Of a stretch of 23,442 nucleotides of DNA, positions 1 through 7,049 are shown piece after piece (positions within the stretch are counted from its first letter, which is position 1; every line of letters begins with the position of its first letter). The position numbers were made by a program, and so were the translations under genes. Source of the DNA: Lactobacillaceae bacterium. Its GTDB lineage: Bacteria; Bacillota; Bacilli; Lactobacillales; Lactobacillaceae. Location: positions 1 to 23,442 of the forward strand of contig JAISIV010000037.1 in NCBI GenBank assembly GCA_031261865.1, read 5' to 3'. The notes beneath the pieces are model-generated. The model saw only the letters and a list, made by a program, of their open reading frames with translations. It was not told the DNA's origin and searched no databases.

Positions 1-1
1 A

Positions 2-649
2 TTACAGGATAAGTTTTTTACGGACTGGAACGCGACCGCCAGGATGGCCGACGATTTAAATTTTGAGGAAAAGTATTTTCCACTCCAAAAAATAGTCTCG
101 GATCATGCGGTCCAAATTGTTTCTTCTGGACCTGATTCACTTGATCCTAAAATTAAACATCTTTATATGAAAATGTTTTCATCTGCGCAAAAAAGCATTT
201 TTATACAGACTCCATATTTTGTCCCAGACATTTCAGTGTTCGAAGTTTTACAAAATGCCATCAATTCAGGAATCGAAGTTAATTTAATGATTCCTAACAA
301 ACCTGACCATCCGTTTGTATATCGGGCAACCGAGTATTACGCTAGTCAGCTAGCAGATTTAGGCGCAAATATCTATATCTATAACAATGGTTTTTTGCAT
401 GCGAAGACTGTAGTTATCGATGAAGAGACGACTTCAATTGGATCGGCAAACATGGATATTCGATCTTTTTCTTTAAATTTTGAAGCAAATTCAATCATCT
501 ACAGTAAGGACCTTACAAAAAACATGCTCGAGCAATTTTCGGTAGATAAAGATATGTCGGTAAATGCTGACAGCCAGTACTTTCAAAGACAGAGTCTTTT
601 CAAAAAATTCTTACAAAAATTTTCACGGCTATTATCCCCACTACTATGA
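2..649 (+). CDS. cls: Cardiolipin synthase, C-terminal part (5' end outside window)
   Basis: The frame is open from the first bases of the window and runs through the ATG at 44, so the gene enters from upstream and 44 is not its start. The first residues (FFTDWNATAR) match the conserved FxxDWN segment of bacterial cardiolipin synthases. The second phospholipase-D motif is complete: HAKTVVID at 398-421, followed by GSANMD (HxKx4D...GSxNxD). The family joins two phosphatidylglycerol molecules into cardiolipin at the membrane, using two HKD motifs; the first lies outside the window. The C-terminus looks intact. The stop codon overlaps the ATG of the next gene (ATGATG at 646), so translation is probably coupled. 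No cysteine is present. Confidence 0.9.
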   Translation, partial: LQDKFFTDWNATARMADDLNFEEKYFPLQKIVSDHAVQIVSSGPDSLDPKIKHLYMKMFSSAQKSIFIQTPYFVPDISVFEVLQNAINSGIEVNLMIPNKPDHPFVYRATEYYASQLADLGANIYIYNNGFLHAKTVVIDEETTSIGSANMDIRSFSLNFEANSIIYSKDLTKNMLEQFSVDKDMSVNADSQYFQRQSLFKKFLQKFSRLLSPLL

Positions 650-1890
650 TGAAATTCCCAATAACTAGCTATTCAAAAATTGAGACAAATAAGTTTAAGT
701 CAGATTTTTTAATCATCAAATTTTCAACGCCCCTAATATCAAGCAATAATTCTAAGAGAACTCTGTTAGCTAGGATGATTCAAAGTGGAAGCGAAAATTA
801 TCAATCGAGACAAGAAATATCTATCGCTTTGGACGAACTTTTTGGTGCACGTCTCGAAGTTTTTTCTACCTCTAGTGGGAATATCAGTTCAATAGAATTC
901 TCGGTTAAATTTCCCAATGCAACAGTCTTGAATGAACAGATTTTAGATAAGGTTTTGTTTTTTTCTTCTGATTTGGTTTTCAATTCCGTTTTCGACTCAA
1001 AAGTTTTTGAGGTTGAAAAAAACAATTTGATAGACGAATATCGCCAAATTCTAGACGACAAAAGTAACTTAGCTTTTTTGAATGCTCGTCAACATTTTTT
1101 TCTTGATAAACATTACCAACAATTTGATATCGGCGATTTAGAAGAAATTTCTGGGACAACTTTAGAGGATATCGAACAAGAGTACCGCGAATTTTTGGTA
1201 AACAATAAAGTGGATATCTCCTATGTCGGAACCGATTCGATTAATCAAAGTTTTTTCAAGAAATTTAATAATAAAATACCCAAGCTAAGTTTTAAACCAG
1301 AGTACCAATTTAAAGACTATAACGAGACTGAAATTTATGATGATGTCGATCAAAGCCAGATGGTCCAACTTTATTTATTTGAGAATTTTGTTTATTCCCC
1401 GAAGAATTTTTTTGTTGCCAAGGTTTTTAACGAAATATTTGGCGGCAATGCCTCTTCTTTGTTGTTTAGAAACGTCAGAGAAAAACTTCATTTAGCGTAC
1501 TCGGTTAATTCATGGACGGAAATTCCTTTCGGCATTTTCTATGTTTCAGCTGGTTTTGACAATGGAACTCGTAATGTCTTACTTAGGGAAATTGATGAAC
1601 AGTTAAAAAATGTTCAAAATCAAGAGATTGATCTAGAGCTATTTATGACCGCGAAAAAGACAATTTTAGATCGAGAAAAAAAGAGGAGTGACAACATTTC
1701 GTTTTTAGCTCGTTCGATTATTCAAACCAAATATTCTCAAATTCCGTTTGATCCTTTGGAAGTTAAAAAAATTTTAGACGGAATAGAATTAAAAGATGTC
1801 GTATTACTTTCTCGGACCATTAAACTAAAACAACAAAGTATCGTAATTTCAAAGGATGATGATGAAAAAACAACAAATATACGGAGATGA
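646..1890 (+). CDS. ymfF: M16-family peptidase homologue YmfF, probably catalytically inactive subunit
   Basis: This 414-residue protein matches the M16 (insulinase-like) fold of YmfF, annotated in Bacillota as associated with EF-P 5-aminopentanol modification. The zinc motif HxxEH is absent: the matching N-terminal helix reads LLARMIQSGS. The C-terminal half keeps the R/Y segment (NVREKLHLAYSV, about residues 276-287) that completes the active site of a partner in M16 heterodimers. I infer that it pairs with the catalytic YmfH encoded next. The start may be 646 or 649, because two ATGs overlap the cls stop. The 3' end overlaps ymfH by about 30 nt. The protein has no cysteine. Confidence 0.88.
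   Translation: MMKFPITSYSKIETNKFKSDFLIIKFSTPLISSNNSKRTLLARMIQSGSENYQSRQEISIALDELFGARLEVFSTSSGNISSIEFSVKFPNATVLNEQILDKVLFFSSDLVFNSVFDSKVFEVEKNNLIDEYRQILDDKSNLAFLNARQHFFLDKHYQQFDIGDLEEISGTTLEDIEQEYREFLVNNKVDISYVGTDSINQSFFKKFNNKIPKLSFKPEYQFKDYNETEIYDDVDQSQMVQLYLFENFVYSPKNFFVAKVFNEIFGGNASSLLFRNVREKLHLAYSVNSWTEIPFGIFYVSAGFDNGTRNVLLREIDEQLKNVQNQEIDLELFMTAKKTILDREKKRSDNISFLARSIIQTKYSQIPFDPLEVKKILDGIELKDVVLLSRTIKLKQQSIVISKDDDEKTTNIRR
1851..1864 (+). promoter_or_regulatory. Shine-Dalgarno site choosing among three ATGs of ymfH
   Basis: AAAGGA at 1851-1856 overlaps the first ATG (1856). It is too close to the second and 5 nt from the third (1862). This favours 1862 as the translation start. Confidence 0.6.
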
Positions 1891-3124
1891 GATTTTTAAA
1901 TTTGTATTGAAGAATGGTCTCCCAGTTACTTTTGTACAAAAACCTGGTTTCAGTACTTTTCAAATGTCGATTTCTGTTCTTTTCGGCGGAGCAGATGTCA
2001 CAATCTCAGATAATCATCAGGAAAACATTCCCATTCCTGCAGGTACTGCACATTTTCTAGAACATAAAATGTTTGAAAAAGAGTCAGGCGATTTAATGTT
2101 GGAATTCGATAGACTTGGAGCGGACTCGAATGCTTTCACTAATTCTGATATAACGTCTTATTATTTTCATTCTGCAAATAAAGAAAATTTCTCCCAATTA
2201 ACTGAAACCCTTTTCAACCTTGTTTATAACCCTTATTTTACGGATGAATCAATTCTTAAAGAACGAGAAATTATTGGCCAAGAAATTGATCGAAGTTTGG
2301 ATGACCCGTACTCTATGCTTTTTCGTGGGGCTTTCCAAAATCTGTATGGGGATTTAGGCTTATCTAGGGAGGTTCTTGGAACCAAAGAAACGATTTCAAC
2401 GATTACACCGAACTTGTTGTACTTCATACATAAAAAAATTTACACGCCTAAAAATATGACCTTATTTTTTGCCGGAGACTTTAGCCTGGAGGAAGTAGAG
2501 TCAACACTAGAAAAATTCAGCCCCACATCAATTCAAGAAAAGAAACAAGTTGCTTTAATTCAAGAAACTGGTCTTCTCTCGACTTATAAAGGCAGTAGTT
2601 CGCACGGTAATACTTCCGAAAATATAACATCACTTTTTTTAAGAGTCGATAAAAACAAACTTTCAGTGGAACATAAGGTAGCCACTGAAATTGTTTTAGA
2701 AGTATTTTTCGGTGAATCTAGTTCTTGGCAACAAAAGAACTATGAAGCAGGAAGCATAAACGATGACTTCGAATTTGGATTTGAATTAGGGCGTGAGTAT
2801 GGATATCTCATTTTCATTCAAAGAGCTTCAGTCGATAGTGCCAAATTTGAAAAGATAATCCTAGATAATTTTTCAAACGTTCATTTGGAAGGTTTTGAGG
2901 AGGAATTCACACGCGTTAAAAACGCTAAATTGGGGGCGACAATTATGTCATTTGATCAAATTTCGAATATTGCTACACCACCTGAAGAATTTGATTTGAA
3001 TCTTGACACCTATTCTCTAACTAAAATTTTAGAAACAATGGATATCACTACAGCATTCAAAAAATTTAGGGAAGTGATTTCCGATACCAAAAAAGTAAGA
3101 TATAGTGTTCTACCTAAAAAATAG
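1862..3124 (+). CDS. ymfH: M16-family zinc peptidase YmfH
   Basis: Zinc metallopeptidase of the M16 family. It carries HxxEH as HFLEH about 66 residues in, and the distal glutamate region KEREIIGQEIDRS about 75 residues later, so it should be the active half of a YmfF-YmfH pair. Three in-frame ATGs occur at 1856, 1859 and 1862. AAAGGA at 1851-1856 is placed 5 nt before the third, so 1862 is the likeliest start. The gene overlaps the end of ymfF, which implies coupling. In Bacillus ymfI lies soon downstream; here the rodZ-like gene follows after 15 nt. There is no cysteine in about 420 residues. Confidence 0.9.
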   Translation: MKKQQIYGDEIFKFVLKNGLPVTFVQKPGFSTFQMSISVLFGGADVTISDNHQENIPIPAGTAHFLEHKMFEKESGDLMLEFDRLGADSNAFTNSDITSYYFHSANKENFSQLTETLFNLVYNPYFTDESILKEREIIGQEIDRSLDDPYSMLFRGAFQNLYGDLGLSREVLGTKETISTITPNLLYFIHKKIYTPKNMTLFFAGDFSLEEVESTLEKFSPTSIQEKKQVALIQETGLLSTYKGSSSHGNTSENITSLFLRVDKNKLSVEHKVATEIVLEVFFGESSSWQQKNYEAGSINDDFEFGFELGREYGYLIFIQRASVDSAKFEKIILDNFSNVHLEGFEEEFTRVKNAKLGATIMSFDQISNIATPPEEFDLNLDTYSLTKILETMDITTAFKKFREVISDTKKVRYSVLPKK

Positions 3125-3125
3125 A

Positions 3126-3142
3126 TATAATTTTTAGTAATG
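3126..3142 (+). promoter_or_regulatory. Consensus -10 box abutting the rodZ-like start (possible leaderless promoter)
   Basis: TATAAT at 3126-3131 lies 8 nt before the ATG at 3140, just after the ymfH stop. A transcript from it would start at or next to the ATG. No Shine-Dalgarno sequence is visible and no convincing -35 box sits 16-18 bp upstream, so the support is the -10 box and its spacing only. Confidence 0.5.
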
Positions 3143-4054
3143 GTTATCGATTATCAAGGAATTGGTAAACGATTGAGTCAAGCGCGTGAAAGTTTAGGGC
3201 TTTCTCTTGACGAAGTCGCAAGCCGAACGAGAATACAAGTTAAATATTTAGAAGCTCTAGAGCAAGGTAATGTCGAAGATTTGCCTGGAAGTTTTTACGT
3301 AAAAGCATTCATTAGACAGTATGCAAATACAGTTAAGATTGATCCCAATACAATTTTTGAAAAGTATACATACCCTAATCGACAGGAGTTTGACCAGGTT
3401 CAAAATCGGGTACAAACGCTTGATGGCACTAAGGTTGTTGTCGGAAAAGATATGCTCCCACATTCAGGGATGCCAGGAGTAAACAAAAGTTTTTCTGAAA
3501 AAATAAGACCGAAGTTGCCAATCATTTTACTTGGAGTATTATCTTTGGTTGCCGCAGTGGTGATTTGGCAAGCCGTCTCCAGCATTAAAACCACTGATAA
3601 TGTCGAGAGTTCGTCTAATCGGGTCAAAGTTACTTCTACTTCCGTCTCCTCAAAAAAAGAAAGTTCAAGTTCTTCATCAGAAGTTTCAAGCGAGTCATCT
3701 TCGTCTTCGCAGGAAAGTTTAAGTTCTTCGTCAGAAGCAACCACACCTTTAACTAAGGGGAACTATGATGGTTCATCCATTACTTATACTTTTGTCGATG
3801 CCCAAAGTCATAATTTGACTGTTCAAAGCAGTTCTAACGCATGGACTACCGTGGATTTCGACGGAAACAGAACTTTTGCCGGAATCATCAATTCTGACTC
3901 ACCTCAAAATATCAATGTTCCAGAAGGTGTTAGAAGCGTCGTCGTTCACAGTGGAAATCCTCAGACCATGTCGATTCAATGGGACAATAACGACGTCAAT
4001 TTCCGTGATGGTGCTCCTACTATCACTACTGATGTAATTATTAACCGAGGCTAA
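3140..4054 (+). CDS. RodZ-like membrane protein (YmfM), HTH + TM + Ser-rich linker + DUF4115
   Basis: RodZ-type protein that links cell-shape machinery to the membrane. Domains in order: a Cro/CI-like helix-turn-helix (HTH_25) at about residues 4-65 with GLSLDEVASRTRI as the core; one transmembrane segment at about 126-146 (LPIILLGVLSLVAAVVIW); a very serine-rich linker at about 157-199; and an extracellular beta domain of the DUF4115 type from about 210 to the end. The position before pgsA is the standard one for ymfM in Bacillota. It has no Shine-Dalgarno sequence but a TATAAT box 8 nt upstream. It contains no cysteine. The linker is encoded by a duplicated DNA block (see the repeat entry). 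Confidence 0.88.
   Translation: MVIDYQGIGKRLSQARESLGLSLDEVASRTRIQVKYLEALEQGNVEDLPGSFYVKAFIRQYANTVKIDPNTIFEKYTYPNRQEFDQVQNRVQTLDGTKVVVGKDMLPHSGMPGVNKSFSEKIRPKLPIILLGVLSLVAAVVIWQAVSSIKTTDNVESSSNRVKVTSTSVSSKKESSSSSSEVSSESSSSSQESLSSSSEATTPLTKGNYDGSSITYTFVDAQSHNLTVQSSSNAWTTVDFDGNRTFAGIINSDSPQNINVPEGVRSVVVHSGNPQTMSIQWDNNDVNFRDGAPTITTDVIINRG
3659..3737 (+). repeat. Imperfect 25-bp direct repeat in the Ser-rich linker of the rodZ-like gene
   Basis: Positions 3659-3683 and 3713-3737 are the same 25 bases with two differences (C/T and A/G). They start GAAAGTT and end TCAGAAG. The offset of 54 nt keeps the reading frame, so gain or loss of a unit would change linker length without a frameshift. Confidence 0.85.
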
Positions 4055-4055
4055 T

Positions 4056-4616
4056 ATGAATTTACCTAATAAACTAACAACTTTTAGAATCATTTTGATT
4101 CCTGTTTTTATTTTGAATTTGGAATTTAATTTATTTCCTGGCAGCCTATTTGGCACCAAAATCCAAATGATAATTGCTGCAATTATTTTTGCTGTAGCTT
4201 CGTTAACCGATTTTTTGGATGGACAAATCGCTCGCAAATATCAATTGGTTACTAATTTCGGGAAGTTCGCCGACCCATTGGCTGATAAATTATTAGTCAT
4301 CACTGCTCTAATCTATCTGACTTCTTTTGATATTGTGCCAGCTTGGATGACTGCAGTAATTGTCATCCGAGAACTGGCGATTACTGGATTGAGGACACTA
4401 ATTGTCGAAAATAACGGCAAGGTCTTAGCAGCCCAAATGCCCGGTAAGATAAAGACTTTTTCCCAGATGTTTGCCATTCTGTTTTTATATGCCAATAATT
4501 TCGGAACAGGAATTCCCTTTGGACAGACTCTTTTGTGGATTGCAGTCATCTTCACAATTTATTCAGGGATTGATTATTTTTGGCAAAATCGCGAAGTCTT
4601 CAGTGATGGTTTGTAA
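4056..4616 (+). CDS. pgsA: CDP-diacylglycerol--glycerol-3-phosphate 3-phosphatidyltransferase
   Basis: This membrane enzyme makes phosphatidylglycerol phosphate from CDP-diacylglycerol and glycerol-3-phosphate, the step before phosphatidylglycerol and cardiolipin. The CDP-alcohol phosphotransferase signature is complete: D52, D55-G56, A59-R60, G69, D73, D77 (DFLDGQIAR then GKFADPLAD). There are several hydrophobic helices, and the length of 186 residues is normal. The start is supported by CCGAGG about 6 nt before the ATG, inside the end of the rodZ-like gene. With cls at the head of the same gene run, the operon holds both ends of anionic phospholipid synthesis. A terminator overlaps the stop codon. 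Confidence 0.95.
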   Translation: MNLPNKLTTFRIILIPVFILNLEFNLFPGSLFGTKIQMIIAAIIFAVASLTDFLDGQIARKYQLVTNFGKFADPLADKLLVITALIYLTSFDIVPAWMTAVIVIRELAITGLRTLIVENNGKVLAAQMPGKIKTFSQMFAILFLYANNFGTGIPFGQTLLWIAVIFTIYSGIDYFWQNREVFSDGL

Positions 4617-4639
4617 ACACCGAAAGGTGTTTTTTTATT
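4615..4639 (+). terminator. Rho-independent terminator after pgsA
   Basis: AAACACC / GGTGTTT form a 7-bp stem around a GAAA tetraloop (4615-4632), followed by a run of T. The stem starts within the pgsA stop codon. Confidence 0.93.
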
Positions 4640-5203
4640 GTCATTTAAACATTCGCTCTAGCAAACATTGTTTTCTAAAATTTCAAATAATTTTTTAGGA
4701 CGTTTTGTACTTTGAGATTTAAAGCCACACATTTTTCAGTGCATTCATAAAAGAGGTCACAACAAACTTCGTTTAATACATGTGAAAAGTATCCAAATTT
4801 TATTATTACCAAAACCTTTGTTGAGCGTTGTAATTTTGGTTTACATCAAGTGTACCTATAAAAGATAGTCTCTAAACTGTTATTTAGTTCCTTGTTTTCC
4901 GGATATTCAAAGGTATCCAAAAATTATTGACGTTCAACTGTCGTTGCGTTCCGTAAAACATAGTCGTCGAGCTGTCGTTCGACTCCTTGTTTTACGTATA
5001 AAGGAGTATGAATAGTTTTTATATTCAAATAATGGCAAACACAAATTTTATAGTGTTGGTTGGTCAGGTATTAAACGCGACTCAATATCGTTAATAAATA
5101 TATCTAAGGATTATCGACTGTCCAAAAGTATAATTGTAGTGTTGTCAGATTAGAGGATTGTAACTTGGAAAGAAAACTGTAAAGATTAAGATTCTTTTAT
5201 ATG
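4640..5203. other. Long gene-free region before recA with repeated hairpins
   Basis: No convincing gene is visible in over 550 bp. cinA normally occupies this slot. Visible structure: (1) ACCAAAA 4808-4814 with TTTTGGT 4834-4840. (2) CTAAA 4872-4876 with TTTAG 4883-4887. (3) GGATA 4901-4905 with TATCC 4914-4918. (4) CAAC 4935-4938 with GTTG 4943-4946. (5) A perfect 9-bp stem CGTAAAACA 4952-4960 with TGTTTTACG 4988-4996, enclosing GTCGA 4966-4970 with TCGAC 4979-4983. (6) An overlapping alternative stem, ACTCCTT 4982-4988 with AAGGAGT 5001-5007. Three hairpins share CTGT(T/C)(A/G)TT (4877, 4938, 4972), and GTATCCAAA occurs twice (4789, 4913). It could be a structured RNA, a decayed repeat family or a relic of cinA; I cannot choose. 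Confidence 0.5.
4952..4996. repeat. Strong nested inverted repeat
   Basis: A 9-bp perfect outer stem (4952-4960 with 4988-4996) encloses a 5-bp inner stem (4966-4970 with 4979-4983) whose loop is GCTGTCGT. There is no T-run after it, so it is not a typical terminator. The 3' arm of the outer stem lies within the loop of the competing stem 4982-4988/5001-5007. Confidence 0.7.
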
Positions 5204-5217
5204 AGAACAAATGTTCG
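5204..5217. promoter_or_regulatory. LexA (SOS) box of recA
   Basis: AGAACAAATGTTCG matches the Gram-positive LexA/DinR operator CGAACnnnnGTTCG at all but the first base, with the 4-nt spacer kept. It lies just upstream of or overlapping the -35 region of the recA promoter, where repressor binding would block transcription. Whether lexA exists elsewhere in the genome cannot be seen here. Confidence 0.85.
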
Positions 5218-5243
5218 CTTTTTTATGAGTTTTCGTGCATAAT
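5214..5243 (+). promoter_or_regulatory. recA promoter
   Basis: CATAAT (5238-5243) is a good -10 box preceded by a TG. TTCGCT (5214-5219) is a weak -35 at 18 bp that overlaps the LexA box. Transcription would start about 5250, giving a short leader with AGGA before the recA ATG. An alternative upstream -10 box, TATAAT, occurs at 5129-5134. Confidence 0.6.
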
Positions 5244-5264
5244 AAATAAGTTAGGAAAAAATAA

Positions 5265-6377
5265 ATGGCAGATGATAGAAAAGCAGCCCTAGAGACTGCA
5301 CTTAAAAAAATTGAAAAAGATTTCGGTAAAGGTTCAGTAATGCGTCTCGGCGAAAATGCGCATACTCTCGTTGATACAATTCCAACTGGATCACTAAAAC
5401 TTGATATTGCATTAGGAGTCGGTGGTTATCCAAGAGGACGAATCATCGAAGTTTATGGTCCGGAATCTTCTGGTAAAACCACTGTTGCTCTGCATGCCGT
5501 TGCTGAAGTTCAAAAGGCTGGCGGAGTTGCAGCATATATCGATGCGGAAAATGCCTTGGATGCTAAGTACGCCCAAGCTCTTGGTGTCAATGTTGATGAA
5601 CTATTGTTGTCTCAACCCGACACAGGTGAACAAGGACTAGAAATTGCCGATGAACTAGTGAAGTCTGGAGCTTTGGATATGATTGTTGTCGATTCAGTTG
5701 CGGCTCTTGTTCCTAAAGCTGAAATCGAAGGTGAAATGGGTGACACTCACGTCGGTCTCCAAGCACGTTTAATGAGCCAGGCTCTACGTAAATTGGCTGG
5801 AACTTTGAATCAAACTGGTACAATCGCCATTTTCATCAATCAAATTCGTGAAAAGATTGGTGTTATGTTTGGAAATCCAGAAACCACACCAGGTGGGCGA
5901 GCTCTTAAGTTTTATTCAACTATTAGACTAGAAGTTCGTCGTTCAACGCAAATTAAAGACGGTACTGACGTAATTGGAAACAACACAACCATCAAGGTCG
6001 TTAAAAACAAGGTTGCTCCTCCTTTTAGGGTAGCTTCTGTTGATATCATGTACGGAAAGGGTATTTCATCTACAGCCGAAATGATCGATTTAGCTGTCGA
6101 TAAGGATATTATCGATAAGTCTGGTTCTTGGTATGCCTACAATGGTGAAAAGATCGGCCAGGGTCGTGAAAAAGCCAAAGATTGGTTGGAGGACGAAGCA
6201 CACACGGCTATTTATGATGAAATTTTCAATAAAGTTCGTAACGCTTATCAAATCGGTGGTGACGGCGTAATTGAAGCGGATGACGCTGTTCCCGTTGATG
6301 ACACTCCGACTGAAACCAAGGTTGAAGTTGCAGCTGAAAAAGTCGTTGATGACTTGACTGATGATGACATTTTTTAA
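5265..6377 (+). CDS. recA: Recombinase RecA
   Basis: ATP-dependent DNA strand-exchange protein for homologous recombination and SOS induction. The Walker A motif GPESSGKTT is at residues 65-73 and MIVVDSVAALVPKAE is the Walker B region. The L2 region reads NPETTPGGRALKFYS, and the acidic tail ends DDLTDDDIF. The length of 370 residues is full. Start: AGGA about 10 nt upstream and the family-typical N-terminus MADDRKAALE. The gene is monocistronic, with its own LexA-controlled promoter and terminator. In Bacillota the gene usually follows cinA and precedes rny; neither is adjacent here. Confidence 0.98.
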   Translation: MADDRKAALETALKKIEKDFGKGSVMRLGENAHTLVDTIPTGSLKLDIALGVGGYPRGRIIEVYGPESSGKTTVALHAVAEVQKAGGVAAYIDAENALDAKYAQALGVNVDELLLSQPDTGEQGLEIADELVKSGALDMIVVDSVAALVPKAEIEGEMGDTHVGLQARLMSQALRKLAGTLNQTGTIAIFINQIREKIGVMFGNPETTPGGRALKFYSTIRLEVRRSTQIKDGTDVIGNNTTIKVVKNKVAPPFRVASVDIMYGKGISSTAEMIDLAVDKDIIDKSGSWYAYNGEKIGQGREKAKDWLEDEAHTAIYDEIFNKVRNAYQIGGDGVIEADDAVPVDDTPTETKVEVAAEKVVDDLTDDDIF

Positions 6378-6388
6378 AAATTATTACT

Positions 6389-6420
6389 AAACTCGAAACT
6401 TCGGTTTTGAGTTTTTTATT
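6389..6420 (+). terminator. Rho-independent terminator after recA
   Basis: An 11-bp stem AAACTCGAAAC / GTTTTGAGTTT (one G-U pair) closes a TTCG tetraloop and is followed by TTTATT. Confidence 0.93.
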
Positions 6421-6449
6421 AAACAAATACTAGAAAGGTTTCACTTATA

Positions 6450-6464
6450 TATAATTAGTTTATG
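6450..6464 (+). promoter_or_regulatory. Consensus -10 box 6 nt before ruvA (leaderless promoter candidate)
   Basis: TATAAT at 6450-6455 ends 6 nt before the ruvA ATG (6462), so the expected transcription start is the A of ATG. No Shine-Dalgarno sequence is present. I see no clear -35 box. Confidence 0.6.
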
Positions 6465-7049
6465 TACGATTTTTTGTCTGGCACTATTGAGAGTGTCTAC
6501 CCGGATGGGATTGCCTTAAATGTTCAAGGAGTAGGTTTTAGATTATATAATCCGACACCATATGCTTGGGCTGACGAAACCACGGTTACCAAGTTTTTTG
6601 TCCATCAAGTGGTTCGTGAAAATGAAATTTCATTGTACGGTTTTAAGAATCAAAAAAATCGCGACCTCTTTGTAAAGTTGCTCACGGTTAACGGAATCGG
6701 CCCAAAATCGGCTATGGCCATTATTGCCTACGGTGATATGGAAGGTTTAGTTTCAGCGATTGAAAATGAAGATTTCCAGTATTTAACTAGATACCCAGGA
6801 ATCGGACCTAAGTCTGCAAAAATGATTAGTTTGAGCTTAAAAGGCAAGATGGATGATTTCCTTGGTACTGGAACAACAACAACTTCCCAAGAGTTCTCTG
6901 AATTATCAGATGCACTTGAAGCCATGGTTGCTCTAGGTTTCGCTCGAAAAGATGTTGAAGCGACTAAGAAATATCTTGAAGAATTTAAGGGACTTACTGC
7001 CGACGAGTACATTAAGAAAGGATTGAAACTTTTAGTTAAGAATGGATGA
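6462..7049 (+). CDS. ruvA: Holliday junction helicase subunit RuvA
   Basis: RuvA binds four-way DNA junctions as a tetramer and loads RuvB for branch migration. An N-terminal OB fold is followed by two helix-hairpin-helix motifs (VNGIGPKSAMAI, then YPGIGPKSAKMI). The C-terminal domain III (about residues 145-195) contacts RuvB. The length of 195 residues is normal. The stop overlaps the ruvB start by 8 nt. mutS-mutL, which commonly stand upstream in lactobacilli, are replaced by recA. Its only start signal is the -10 box 6 nt upstream. Confidence 0.97.
   Translation: MYDFLSGTIESVYPDGIALNVQGVGFRLYNPTPYAWADETTVTKFFVHQVVRENEISLYGFKNQKNRDLFVKLLTVNGIGPKSAMAIIAYGDMEGLVSAIENEDFQYLTRYPGIGPKSAKMISLSLKGKMDDFLGTGTTTTSQEFSELSDALEAMVALGFARKDVEATKKYLEEFKGLTADEYIKKGLKLLVKNG

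Noticed and set aside
3400..3744. Minus-strand frame of 114 codons rich in Glu/Ser/Leu
   Set aside because: It is a shadow of the Ser-rich linker of the rodZ-like gene, with no start signal or recognisable domain.
4471..4698. 75-codon frame over the end of pgsA
   Set aside because: It overlaps a certain gene and runs through its terminator; composition is not protein-like.
4640..5203. CRISPR array or insertion sequence
   Set aside because: Repeats are degenerate and unevenly spaced, and there is no transposase frame or terminal inverted repeat.
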